From the NCBI GenBank assembly GCA_024803745.1, contig JANJXV010000024.1, positions 16,749,927 to 16,813,926 on the forward strand: a stretch of 64,000 bases of DNA. The letters are read 5' to 3'. The translations under genes and the position numbers were made by a program. Position 1 is the stretch's first letter. Each line of letters opens with the position of its first letter. Below the pieces are notes generated by a model. The model had not been told where the DNA came from, did no database searches, and was given only the letters and a program-made list of their open reading frames with translations. Shown here piece by piece: positions 47,842-57,193 of this stretch. Origin of the DNA: Megascapheus bottae. Taxonomy: Eukaryota; Chordata; Mammalia; Rodentia; Geomyidae.

Positions 47842-48447
47842 AGTTATATATCAAAGAGGTAATAAAGTATATTTTTTTAGAATGTAGGCCATCGTGGCCA
47901 TTATAAGCTTGAAAGGAAGGTTAGCAATTTCTAAATTATAAAATTGAAAGGGGACTTACTTAATACCCAGATCATTTCTACCAAGAAAGGAGTGAATATG
48001 AGCAGGTCAAGCTGTAAGGTGTATCTCTCCTAGAGGGGAGACCGGGCATATATAAACATAACCTGCCCAACTATTTCTATCCAGATTTCATAGAGCTTTG
48101 TTCCTGTCTCCTACAACTGAGTCAAAGTCACTGATTGCCAAAGGGTTATAAATGAATGCAATAAAGGACTGATATAAGTCAAGATAATGTGAAACAAAGA
48201 CAGGGAATCTAGTAGAGTGAATGGCACTCAGACATCACCGAGTACTGGTGGAAGAGACACATCAGTTGCATTTTAGTAAACACCTAGCTGAAATTAACCC
48301 AGATTTATAGAAAAAACAAAGGTGCTTCCTTCTCCCACAAAGCTCTAGATTCTACAAATAGTAGACAATGCTTGTGAGCCAGGTTGAAGACAGGTACAAC
48401 AGGTTTGTGTAAAAGTTGATTTTCTTCTATAATAAAAATACCCAAGG
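47842..48447. other. Unassigned sequence
   Basis: Nothing recognised. Confidence 0.5.
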
Positions 48448-48462
48448 CTGAATATTTTTTTT

Positions 48463-48655
48463 CTGTTTTGCCAGTCCTGGGCTTGGGCTCAGGGCCTGAG
48501 CACTGTCCCTGGATTTTCTCAAGGCTAGGACTCTACCACTTGAACCACAGCACCATTTTCTGGCTTTTTGCTATGTATGTGGTACCGAGGAATCGAACCC
48601 GGGTCTTCATGCATGCTAGGCAAGCACTCTACCACTCGGCCAAACTCCCGGCCCC
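48463..48655 (-). mobile_element. IDL-Geo dimeric SINE, antisense, well preserved
   Basis: Geo complement ccagtcctgggcttgggctc, tctaccacttgaaccacagc; IDL complement with a perfect B box (ggaatcgaaccc) and tgctaggcaagcactctacc. The 15-bp duplication ctgaatatttttttt at 48448-48462 and 48656-48670 is exact. Confidence 0.96.
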
Positions 48656-48699
48656 CTGAATATTTTTTTTATGTAATGTGATAAACATTGTTTTAGGCT

Positions 48700-49095
48700 G
48701 AATATTTTTTAAGAAAAGAAGTTCATTTAGCTCATAGTTCTGGAGGTCCAGCAGTAGGGTATACCTATATTTTGGCCTCTAGTGGAGTCCTCATAGTGAT
48801 GACATCACAGTGGCAGAGGTGAAAAGATGGAGAGATCACGAGACAGGACAGGAAACCAGAGGACAGGAATCACCCACTCTTTCTCTTTTCTAACAACTCT
48901 GTTGAAGAAACTAACCAACACTTCTCTCTCTCCCCCAGAACTTTAATCCTTTTCCAAGAGCAAGTCTAGCATGAAACTTCCATCCCCTCACTAGGCTCAA
49001 ATTTTAAAGGTTTCACCACTTCTTAATATCACATCAGGGACCAAACCTCTAACACAGGGCTTAGAAAACAAACCACATTCAAGCTATAGCCTCCC
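48700..49095 (-). mobile_element. ERVL-MaLR LTR (MST-like), antisense
   Basis: ttcatttagctcatagttct, tggcctctagtggagtcctc, aggtttcaccacttcttaat, ggaccaaacctctaacacag and accacattcaagctatagcc follow the antisense MST/MLT-type LTR almost end to end. Confidence 0.85.
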
Positions 49096-49388
49096 TGACA
49101 GACACTTAAGAAAATAGACTTTTCAAGGAAAGTGAATACCTTTTCTGACTTGATCATTATTTTATTTCCAGTGCCATGGCAAACTGGAACATACTCTGTA
49201 AACATTTATTGAAAATCATTGGTATAAATGTTTTTGTGGGGCTTACTTGAAGTAGTTGAAAATGTGACTAATTCAAAAGAGCCTCTTCTACTAATGGTCA
49301 AGAGCACTAGAAGACAATTTTGAGAATAGTTATGTTGAAGATGAGGATATAGAGAACTCGAGGAGGAAGTTGTGATATACAAGATGAA
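49096..49388. other. Unassigned sequence
   Basis: Nothing recognised. Confidence 0.5.
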
Positions 49389-49625
49389 ATTTTTTTTGCA
49401 GGGCCTAGAACTTGAACTCAGGGCCTGGGCACTGTCACTGAACTTTTGTTCTCAAGGCAAATACTCTACCACTTGAGCCACACCTCCATTTCTGACTTTT
49501 GGGTGGTTGGTTCACTGAAAATAAGTCACAGATTTTCCTGCCTGTTCTGGCGTTGAACGATGGTCCTTAGATCTTGACCTCCTAAGTACCTATGATTACA
49601 GGGATGAGCTAATGGCACTTGGCGA
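49389..49625 (-). mobile_element. B1-like/Geo SINE, antisense
   Basis: ttttttttgcagggcctaga, tactctaccacttgagccac, ggtggttggttcactgaaaa, then cttgacctcctaagtaccta to ggcacttggc. Confidence 0.87.
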
Positions 49626-49984
49626 GAAAGAACTTTTAAGATATCAAATATATATAGCAATACTGTCAAATATATGACTATGTTGAGATTCAGGAAACAC
49701 TAATAGTAAAATAAGACACTTAGTAAATATTTAGAAGGCTAATTTAATTGAAATCTCTTGTGAGTTGGTGGTTTTATGATTTAATGGGCTTGAAACTGAA
49801 GGTACAGGTAATTTATAAGATCATTCTGGTCCAAGCTCTTGTGATCCAAAAGTTAAAATGGAGATCACTGGTAATCATCATCTTAGACTTTCTCTGGAAT
49901 GCTCTTAATTGAGCCCTGGAATGGGAAACAAGTCCTAGATTAGTCCAAGAATACTTATAATCATGTTGAGCATACACTTTGAAA
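49626..49984. other. Unassigned sequence
   Basis: Nothing recognised. Confidence 0.5.
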
Positions 49985-50085
49985 TACTGTAAGAGGAGGA
50001 TTATAATAGCTACCTCACAGGTTTATTGTGTAAATAAAATGAGATTACACATTTTAGAAATAGCCCAGTAGAGCTATCAAACTGC
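49985..50085 (+). mobile_element. MIR SINE fragment
   Basis: aatagctacctcacaggttt followed by tgtgtaaataaaatgagatt matches the MIR segment ctcacagggttgttgtgaggattaaatgag in outline. Confidence 0.55.
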
Positions 50086-50339
50086 AAAAAGACATGGAGA
50101 AAAACTTTAAGTGCATATTGTTACTGAAAGAAGTAAGTCTTAAGAGGCTTTGCACACACCTTGTAATTCTGAGTGTATGACATTCTAGAAAAGCCAAAGC
50201 TAAAGAAACATAAGATCCGTGACTGTCAGGAATTGGGCATAAGGGGCAAGAATGGGGTGAAGAGATGATGGAGCACAGAAGTCTGCAGTTAAGTGGTGTT
50301 CTCTCAGAAGACACTAGAGGACGACTGGTGCCATGCCTG

Positions 50340-50785
50340 CCTCTCAGGTGGGAATGAAATGTCCAGATAGAGGTCTCCCCAAAGACCACCAGAAGACCAC
50401 CACCCATGTGAAAAGTAAAAGGGTCTTCATTGTCGGGCAAGCTCAAGCCTGGACCCACTCCGGCAAGTGGTAATCTGGAAGCTAGGAGGTTCGGGGAGGT
50501 CCCATGACAGTATACCCTGATCAGATAGAATTTGAACAGAGATGCCCCGATTGGTTGCAATGCCTTCCATAACCTTTGTTATACGTCCACATTTTTACAT
50601 TCCTCTTGTCCCGTTGCTAGGGGACCTAATATTATAGGATGGCAAGGACTTTCAGGCAGTGGCAACTCTTTGGTGGGAAAGCAAAACTTAGGCCTAACTT
50701 CTCTGTTTGCAAATTTACAGCCTGCCATGGTGCCTAATTTATCCCGGTCCCTCAGGAGCTCTAGGTATTCTCATGACATCCTCCT
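50340..50785 (-). mobile_element. Possible class I ERV (gammaretrovirus-like) solo LTR, antisense
   Basis: Read on the minus strand, the order is LTR-like: a TG start near 50780, a CCAAT box (aaccaatcgggg, about 50553), a TATA-like gggtatactg (about 50513), an AATGAA poly(A)-like signal (about 50433) and a U5-like segment ggtggtcttctggtggtctt. CpG density is higher than in the flanks. No internal viral genes are present. A 168-codon minus frame crossing it is not viral-protein-like. Boundaries and class are uncertain. Confidence 0.45.
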
Positions 50786-50813
50786 CCTGTATCTCTTCGT
50801 TTTGTATTTCTTT

Positions 50814-50996
50814 CTTTTCTTTTTGCCAGTCCTGGGCCTTGAACTCAGGGCCTTGGGCTTTCTCAAGGCTAGAGCTCTACCACCTGAGCCAAGCACCGTT
50901 TCTGGCTTTTTTCTACGTATGTGGTACTGAGGAATCGAAGCCAGGTCTTCATGCATGCTAGGCAAGCACTCTACCACTAGGCTAACCTCCCGGCCC
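50814..50996 (-). mobile_element. IDL-Geo dimeric SINE, antisense
   Basis: ccagtcctgggccttgaact, accacctgagccaagcaccg, then IDL complement ggtactgaggaatcgaagcc and aggcaagcactctaccacta. The 11-bp duplication tgtatttcttt lies at 50803-50813 and 50997-51007. The Geo half lacks about 9 nt around gcactgtcc. Confidence 0.93.
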
Positions 50997-51007
50997 TGTA
51001 TTTCTTT

Positions 51008-51154
51008 TTATATCACATTTCCTTCCTCTTATTATATCAGTCTTTAATTGAACTATGGTCCATCCTAACAACATCCTGATGGTATCAGAAATGAGCTGTA
51101 TAAAGCCATGATTTGAGATATTAGAGGTTAAACATTAATTGTTTTTGGAGTAGG
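51008..51154. other. Unassigned sequence
   Basis: Nothing recognised. Confidence 0.5.
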
Positions 51155-51167
51155 AAAAAAATTAACC

Positions 51168-51383
51168 AGGCGCGATGGCTCATGCCTGTAATCCTAGCTA
51201 CTCTGGAGGCTGAGATCTGAGGATCAAGGTTCAAAGCCAGCCCAGGCACAAAAGAACCTGAGACTCTTATCTCCAGTTAACGTCTAGAAAACCAAGAAGT
51301 GGGGCTTAGCTCAAGGGTAGGGTGGTAGCCTTAAGCTGAAGAGTTCAGGGACAGAGTTCAAGCCCCCATTACCCACACACACA
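51168..51383 (+). mobile_element. B1-like/Geo SINE with target-site duplication
   Basis: aggcgcgatggctcatgcct, ctctggaggctgagatctga, ttatctccagttaacgtcta, Geo ggcttagctcaagggtaggg to cagagttcaagcccccatta. Duplication A7TTAACC (51155) / A7TTAAACC (51384). Confidence 0.92.
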
Positions 51384-51619
51384 AAAAAAATTAAACCAAT
51401 TTTAGGAGAAAAGTGAACAGGACAGGTGAGGGAGAAATATAAAGGCACTATAGTTTCTGTTCTTAGACTTTCTCCAAGTCTAAGAAACAAATGAAAAACT
51501 CTATGAAAAAAAAGTTTTTAAGTTTAAAAGATAGCCAGTCCATCAACACAGTACATCTCTAGGGTTTATTACTCTTAGAGGCTGCATTAATTTATTTCAT
51601 GTCTCTGACACGAGTTTTA

Positions 51620-51800
51620 TTCTTTCATTTTTACATTTTTATTTGCATCAATCGGTATTGCAAGGGTTTCTTTTTTTAAAACATATTCCTCTATGCATAT
51701 AATGTACCTTGACTAGCCCACTCTCTCACATACGAATTTGTCCTTCCCTTCCCCTGCACGTCTCTTCCTTGCTACTCTGGTCCTTTGTAACACTCGAGAG
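51620..51800 (-). mobile_element. Possible old L1 3' end, antisense
   Basis: ggtattgcaagggtttcttt followed by tgcatataatgtaccttgac recalls an older rodent L1 3' region in complement. Weak. Confidence 0.35.
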
Positions 51801-52085
51801 CTTCCTGGGCTATAGAGTCTCTCTGTCTTGACATTTTATCACTTCATTGGTTGGGAGTTTGTTTCCTCACCCATTTTGCCAGAAAGAATTCATCCCTGAT
51901 TGGAGGTAGGGGAGGAAATGAAAGATTATCAGCAGGGGACACGTAATCTGCTGCTCTCGAAAAGGGAGGAAAATCAGACATGGCTTCTCTTCTACAGTGC
52001 CAGAGAAACGTTGTTATATAAAGATATCTTGATTTTAGACTGACCAAGAGCCATTTTCACAAATATACACACCTTTCTCCCTTCT

Positions 52086-52088
<3 letters not shown>
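51801..52088. other. Unassigned sequence
   Basis: Nothing recognised. Confidence 0.5.

Positions 52089-52122
<34 letters not shown>
52089..52122. repeat. (CA)n microsatellite
   Basis: Pure CA, no adjoining SINE. Confidence 0.97.
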
Positions 52123-52124
<2 letters not shown>

Positions 52125-52335
52125 CAAGAGTCATACATATGTGCGCAGATGTATTTTACTCTCTCCTCTCCTTCACTATGCATACCTGCTATCTACACAG
52201 TATAACTTAAAAGGGCACTGGTCTGCAGAGTTGAGTTGCATAAAATACCATTCTCTCCTGTTTTTCTTTTCTCCTTGGTGTCTCCATATGCACATTTAAC
52301 AGATCATTTTTCCATGGTTAGAAAAGGGAAAAATG

Positions 52336-52558
52336 AGTTGGGCGCTGGTGGCTCCTGTGTAATACTGACTACTCAGGAGGCTGAGATCTGAAGATTATGG
52401 TTCAAAGCCAGCCCAGGCAGGAAAGTTCTGGAGACTCTTATCTCCAATTAACAAGAAAAATGGAAGTGGGGCTGTGACTCAACGTGATAAAGCACTAGTT
52501 TTGAACAAAAGAACTCAGAGACAGCACCCAGGCCCTGTGGTCAAGCCCCATGATTGAC
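52336..52558 (+). mobile_element. B1-like/Geo SINE with expanded purine tail
   Basis: gggcgctggtggctcctgtg, tcaggaggctgagatctgaa, gactcttatctccaattaac, Geo ggctgtgactcaacgtgata to gtcaagccccatgattgaca. The A tail continues as AAAG repeats. Confidence 0.92.
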
Positions 52559-52560
52559 AA

Positions 52561-52620
<60 letters not shown>

Positions 52621-52622
52621 AC

Positions 52623-52684
<62 letters not shown>

Positions 52685-52812
52685 GGAAGGAAGGAAGGAA
52701 GGAAGGAAGGAAGGAAGGAAGGAAGGAAGGAAGGAAGGAAGGAAGAAAGAAAGAAAGGAAGGTAGGAAGAAAGAAAGGAAAAAGAAAGAAAGAGAAAGAA
52801 GGAAGGAGAAAA
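52559..52812. repeat. Compound purine microsatellite (AAAG)n(GA)n(GGAA)n at a SINE tail
   Basis: (AAAG)n to about 52627, (GA)n to about 52678, (GGAA)n to about 52743, then mixed AAAG/GGAA units. An almost pure purine strand of about 250 nt that starts in the A tail of the SINE. Confidence 0.97.
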
Positions 52813-53502
52813 ATAGGCCAACGTTAAGAAATAAAAGGTGAAGAACAGGAGGACAGAATGGGTAATAGAAAAAGAATTCATGTGGTCAGAGTCGGTGAAA
52901 ATGGGAAAAGTGACTACACTGTGTCTACGTGTGGGTAGGCCGCCTGGGGCAGGCTGGTACATCTGGGAAGCATCCTTGGTACTATCCCTTCATCACCCCC
53001 TATCAGCTGCAGCAGATGTACAGGGCAGCAGAGGTTGCCAAGCAGTCAGAATACCTGTGTATCTTGGATGAGAATTTTTAGCAGACTCACCAGGGTACCA
53101 GGCTGCATTAAGACAGGTAAAATAGTATCTAGACAGCTCTCTTGCTGTTCCTGTCACTATAGTTATTCAAGAAAAGAATCTACTGCCTCACTGTACTGGC
53201 ATTTATATCCAAGCTCCCTTGCAACTTATGCCACAGCTGCCTCAGACACTGTCAGAACAGGAGCTCATGCCAGTGGAGGGAGATGGGGAAAAAAATGTAG
53301 CTAGAGGGTCTCCTGTGAGGCTCTCTCTCTGTACACACACAAAAAATACTCTTTTCTTCCTCATTAGCAGAAGCACTCAGAATTAGAGAAAAATCTTACA
53401 TTTCTAAACCACAAATTTAAACCAAAATTTAAATCTCTAAAGATTTGGAAGCAGAGTAAATAATACCCTAGAAGAAGGAGGTGGAGGGGGTGGGGGGAGT
53501 CA
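52813..53502. other. Unassigned sequence
   Basis: Moderately GC-rich unique sequence with no exon recognised. Confidence 0.5.
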
Positions 53503-53518
53503 AACATTGCATAGTTTT

Positions 53519-53719
53519 TTTTGTTTTGTTTTTTGCCAATCCTGGACTTGGGCTCAGGGCCTGAGCACTGTCCTTGGACTTTCTCAAGGCTAGAGCTCTA
53601 CCACTTGAGCCTCAGCACCATTTCTAGCTTTTTTCTGTGTACATGGTGCCGAGGAATTGAACCTCGGTCTTCATGCATGCTAGGCAAGTACTCTACCACT
53701 AGGCCAAACTCCCAGCCCC
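53519..53719 (-). mobile_element. IDL-Geo dimeric SINE, antisense, with exact 16-bp duplication
   Basis: ttttttgccaatcctggact, accacttgagcctcagcacc, then IDL complement ggtgccgaggaattgaacct and aggcaagtactctaccacta. aacattgcatagtttt flanks at 53503-53518 and 53720-53735. Closest IDL-Geo upstream of the caldesmon exon. Confidence 0.96.
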
Positions 53720-53883
53720 AACATTGCATAGTTTTGTTTTTATTGGCTAAGGTTTTATTTTTTTGTGTGTTTGTGGGTTTTTTTTTTAAGAAGAGAAAGA
53801 AGCTCTTGAAAATGAAAGAATTTGGCAATTTATTTAAGAAGGTTTGTGAATTTGCTTTCAGAATCTCAGTTGTGCTCTTTCCT

Positions 53884-53884
<1 letters not shown>

Positions 53885-53922
<38 letters not shown>
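53885..53922. repeat. (CA)n microsatellite
   Basis: Pure CA, no adjoining SINE. Confidence 0.97.
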
Positions 53923-53925
<3 letters not shown>

Positions 53926-54754
53926 ATGCCATAGCATGAAGATACTGGGCTTTTGCTTTTACTCTCCCTGATTTTCTTTAGCTCAGCTTATAGCCATAGA
54001 AAGGGCTGGAAAGTATTTGGTGATGTGAGTGCAGCAAAGCCTGGGATTCTAGAGGAAGTAGAGGCCTCCCTCTCCACACACAGGAAACAAGCTTCAAGCA
54101 GGCCTTAAATGCCAGATTCCAGGCCGAGTTTAACTAACCACTGACAGCTCTGTAAACAAAGCAAGGAGAGTCTGCTTCCCCTTTCCTGGTAGTCATTTTA
54201 GGTTTGGGGGCTGCAGGGAAATTCTGAAATATTTGATTCTATGGTACAAAAACACCAGGGAAGAAGGCTCTTCATTTGAAAAGCTGGAAAGAGAAGACCT
54301 ATCTGGAATTAAAACCATCACAAAGGAGGTAGGAAAGGGTAAAAAAAAAAAATTCTTGTCATGGTTGGATTCTATCTTGAGAAAAAGCTGGGATTTTTTT
54401 TTTTTTTTTTTTTTTTGGCTCTGAAGACAACTTCATCACAATGAATCTGCTTTTGAAAATGCTGCTTCATGGTGCAATTTAGTCAGTCTCATGGCTTAGG
54501 CTGTTATTAAAATCCTGATGGTAATAACTGTTAGAATATGCAAATGATGCCTGTTTGCCACATTATTTTATGTCTGTTATTTAATTGCCACTCATCTCTT
54601 TCTTGCCATCCTTTTAATTTCTGATTTCTAGTTTTCTTTTTCTTTGCTTTTTCCTAACTTTTGCCTGGGGTTCCACAAGTTACAAAAAACAAAGTCGGTA
54701 ACTCTCAGGTCAGTCTACCAATATTTCTGGCTCCTGGGTGGGGGGGGCTTTTCT

Positions 54755-54759
<5 letters not shown>
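53923..54759. other. Upstream intron of the caldesmon exon, unique part
   Basis: Repeat-free except for an oligo(A) run near 54341 and a T23 tract at 54394-54416. No further exon recognised. Confidence 0.55.

Positions 54760-54808
<49 letters not shown>
54760..54808. repeat. (TG)n microsatellite close to the exon
   Basis: Pure TG ending 227 bp before the caldesmon acceptor. In the transcript it is a (UG)n tract. Confidence 0.97.
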
Positions 54809-54810
<2 letters not shown>

Positions 54811-55009
54811 CTTTTCAATGTAATCCTGGGATCTTGCTTGTCTCTAATAGTTTTAGGAATAAGACTAAACACGGCTTAGGAGCCAGAAACACATCACAAG
54901 CCACCTTATCTGACTTCTAAGGAATTTTTCCTAAGAATAAAGAAAAGATGGAGGGGGTGGAAACCCAGGAGGGAGGAACCAGTGCTGCTTGAGGCTGCCT
55001 CATCTGTGA

Positions 55010-55035
55010 CCCTCACTGTACCTCCTCTTCTTTAG
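55010..55035 (+). other. CALD1: Splice acceptor of the caldesmon exon
   Basis: A pyrimidine-rich run tacctcctcttctttag ends at the AG of 55034-55035. ccctcac near 55010 could supply the branch point. Confidence 0.85.
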
Positions 55036-55076
55036 ATCCAAACCTTCTCTGGGCTTCCTAAACCTGAAACTTCACT
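55036..55076 (+). other. CALD1: 5' untranslated part of the caldesmon exon
   Basis: 41 nt between the acceptor and the start codon. No upstream ATG within it. The bases before the start (A at -3) give a strong start context with G at +4. Confidence 0.8.
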
Positions 55077-55147
55077 ATGGATGATTTTGAACGTCGCAGA
55101 GAACTCAGGAGGCAAAAGAGGGAAGAGATGCGGCTGGAAGCTGAAAG
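55077..55147 (+). CDS. CALD1: Caldesmon, first coding exon (N-terminal 24 residues, partial)
   Basis: The translation starts MDDFERRRELRRQKREEM and continues through RLEAE to an arginine codon split by the intron (AG|, phase 2). This equals the N-terminus of caldesmon as I remember it from other mammals. Caldesmon is an actin-, tropomyosin-, calmodulin- and myosin-binding protein that restrains actomyosin ATPase in smooth muscle and organises stress fibres in non-muscle cells; the N-terminal region contributes to myosin binding. The peptide is highly charged and predicted helical. The MDDF start belongs to the smooth-muscle heavy isoform and fibroblast-type light isoforms. HeLa-type light isoforms use another first exon, which I did not find here. 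No stop or frameshift interrupts it. No neighbouring coding exon of the gene lies in the window, so flanking introns are long. Confidence 0.95.
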
Positions 55148-55153
55148 GTAAAG
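55148..55153 (+). other. CALD1: Splice donor of the caldesmon exon
   Basis: AG|GTAAAG, a near-consensus donor that leaves the reading frame in phase 2, as expected for the arginine codon of this exon. Confidence 0.92.
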
Positions 55154-55934
55154 CTCTGCATTGGCCCCTGCTTGTGTTTTATTATTAACAGTGCTGATTT
55201 CAGCCCTAAAAGACACTTTCCTCTGAAGGGCCCATTGCATGCCAAATAGTAAAAATACATATAGGAAGTTTTCCTAATGACTGAAATTATAAATGATGCA
55301 AGAAAAAGAAGGAGAAGGGGACGAGGATGGGGGGACGGCGAGGAGAAAAAGAAAAAAGGGAAAGAAAAGAGATATAAAGAAAGAAAAGCATCAAATAGTT
55401 GTTTTCCACAGTAGAATTTTTAATGACAAAGGCAATGTGTGAGTCACACTTTGAACTCCTTATATTGAAATGATTGAAAAATGCCAGATATTAGAAATTA
55501 GGAATGTTGGAAATTAATCTTCAATCTAAAAAATAAAGACAAAAAGTCCCAGAGGAACCTTGTGTTCAATGTTCCTTCTTATTAGAAAAGCATGCAAGCC
55601 CTCTCACCTCCTTGGTAAAGGTTAATGACCCAGTGGGCTGCATTGTGGGAGGGGCTGCGGGTATGACTAGAAGCAGCCATGCAGTGCCAGGCCACCATAG
55701 TGGGTGACATTAAAAGCAGTTTGGGAAATAAGACATTGACATATGTTAACGGTGCAGGCCATAAACGTGCATCTTGGCATTTTAGGCCTCAGAGTGAAGG
55801 ATGGTAGTATTTAATGTGCTTAGGATCAGATGTTCTGAGAATGCTGATCAGAAATTCAGAATAAGAAACTAAGCTCTTAAAATCAAGTCAGCTTTGCTTC
55901 CCAGAAATCTCAGGAAAACAGCAACAAGGACACT
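55154..55934. other. CALD1: Downstream intron, unique part
   Basis: A purine-rich stretch lies at 55300-55390. A 13-nt perfect palindrome gtgtgagtcacac containing AP-1 site TGAGTCA sits at 55437-55449. No exon recognised. Confidence 0.55.
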
Positions 55935-56016
55935 GCTCCGAAAGAAAAACACTCATTACCTTTCTTATGTAACTATAACCCCTCTGTACATCACCTTTGC
56001 AATTAAATATATTAAA
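55935..56016 (+). mobile_element. LINE-1-like 3' end, sense, strongly truncated
   Basis: tcattacctttcttatgtaa, ctataacccctctgtacatc, then acctttgcaattaaatat and an A-rich tail. About 80 bp of the family at 37560-38158. Confidence 0.7.
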
Positions 56017-56140
56017 AATAAAACAAAAGATGATGGTCCTTTCCTTCGTGATCCTGAAGAAAACAACTTAAAACTTGTTCCTCTAATAAAAATTAAGAAT
56101 GCAAAAAATGTTTTAATTAAGAGGGAAAAAGCAAATAGCT

Positions 56141-56366
56141 AGTCATTGATGCCTTATACTTGTAATCCTAGCTACTGAGTAAGTTGAGATTCAAGGCTCA
56201 CAGTTCAAAGCCAGCCCAGGCTAGAAAGTCCATGAGACCCTTATCTCCAGTTAACCACCAAGAATCTGAAAGTAAAGTGTGGCTCAAGTGACATAGCTCT
56301 AGCTTTGAGCAGAAAAGCCAGTTGAGAGCATGAGGCCCTGAGTTCAAGCCTCAGTTACTGGCATAC
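56141..56366 (+). mobile_element. B1-like/Geo SINE with (CA)n tail
   Basis: cttgtaatcctagctactga, ttcaaagccagcccaggcta, cttatctccagttaaccacc, Geo gtggctcaagtgacatagct to gagttcaagcctcagttact. Confidence 0.9.
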
Positions 56367-56397
56367 TCACACATATGCGCGCACACACACACACACA
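56367..56397. repeat. (CA)n tract at a SINE 3' end
   Basis: Mixed start acacatatgcgcgcacac, then CA; directly follows the SINE end ggcatac. Confidence 0.93.
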
Positions 56398-56640
56398 AAC
56401 ATACCATTCAAGAACCTGTTGAATGCTCATGGAAAAAGAGTTAGTGTTACATATCTTGGGTGCTTCTGTTTCACATAAAAGGAATACAAAGAGATACAAC
56501 AAAGGAGATGTGTGGGATGAAAGTATATTGAAAAAGTTATGGTCAGTAGACTAGAATCTAGAGATTCAGCACTGATAGAATTAAGCATAGATCAAGGCAG
56601 TGGTTATGGAAATTAAGAGTTCACATATGAGATGAGAGAC

Positions 56641-56654
56641 GGGGGGGGGGGGGG
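56641..56654. repeat. Poly(G) run of 14
   Basis: Fourteen consecutive G after gagac, followed by agagagagggag. Potential quadruplex former on the coding strand of the intron. Confidence 0.95.
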
Positions 56655-57140
56655 AGAGAGAGGGAGAAAAAAAAATTGGCAAACATTTTAGGAGAAAGAA
56701 ACCTTCAAAGAAATTCCAAAGATTGAAAGTCTGAAGAGCTGGAAGAATGACTTCTGCTTAGCCCCACAGGGGAGAATTAGACTATTCTTGGGTGACTATG
56801 AGAGTCATAGAGTCATGCTTAATTTCAGGTAGAAATCACACTCAAAGGGAGATTTCTTCCAAGACTTTACCTAAGAATTACCAACCCAGCTACCTGATTG
56901 GTTCCCTTCCAAGAGTGTGTGTGTGTGTGTGGTGAGGTATGGTTTGTAAGTATGTAAAGATTTGTCTTCTTTTAATGTTAGTCTTAAAAACACATGTATA
57001 CAGTAAAGCTTAGTTAGGAATGCTTAATGACATATATCCTAATTTCATTTAACTGAGACTTTTATCTGTATTACTGATTTGTTATATTATCGTTCATCTC
57101 TCTCCTCTCCCCAGCGCCCAGAGAGAAAGATGCTCATACA

Positions 57141-57141
<1 letters not shown>

Positions 57142-57180
<39 letters not shown>

Positions 57181-57193
57181 GCACGCACGCACA
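57142..57193. repeat. (CA)n(CGCA)n microsatellite
   Basis: CA repeats grade into CGCA repeats and end in acatatg; alternating purine-pyrimidine, potential Z-DNA. Confidence 0.97.

Noticed and set aside
50054..50560. 168-codon minus-strand open frame, the longest in the window
   Set aside because: It crosses unique sequence, a MIR fragment and the possible LTR, has no domain or signal I recognise and no splice or promoter context. Length is compatible with chance.
52495..52962. 155-codon minus frame of Ser/Phe/Leu repeats, and Lys/Arg/Glu plus-strand frames
   Set aside because: Artefacts of the AAAG/GA/GGAA purine tract.
55058..55240. 60-codon minus-strand open frame over the caldesmon exon
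   Set aside because: It is the antisense shadow of the coding exon; the plus strand has the recognised protein, acceptor and donor.
12593..57193. Regularly repeated short units as possible CRISPR-like arrays
   Set aside because: All are dinucleotide or tetranucleotide microsatellites without unique spacers, in a mammalian genome.
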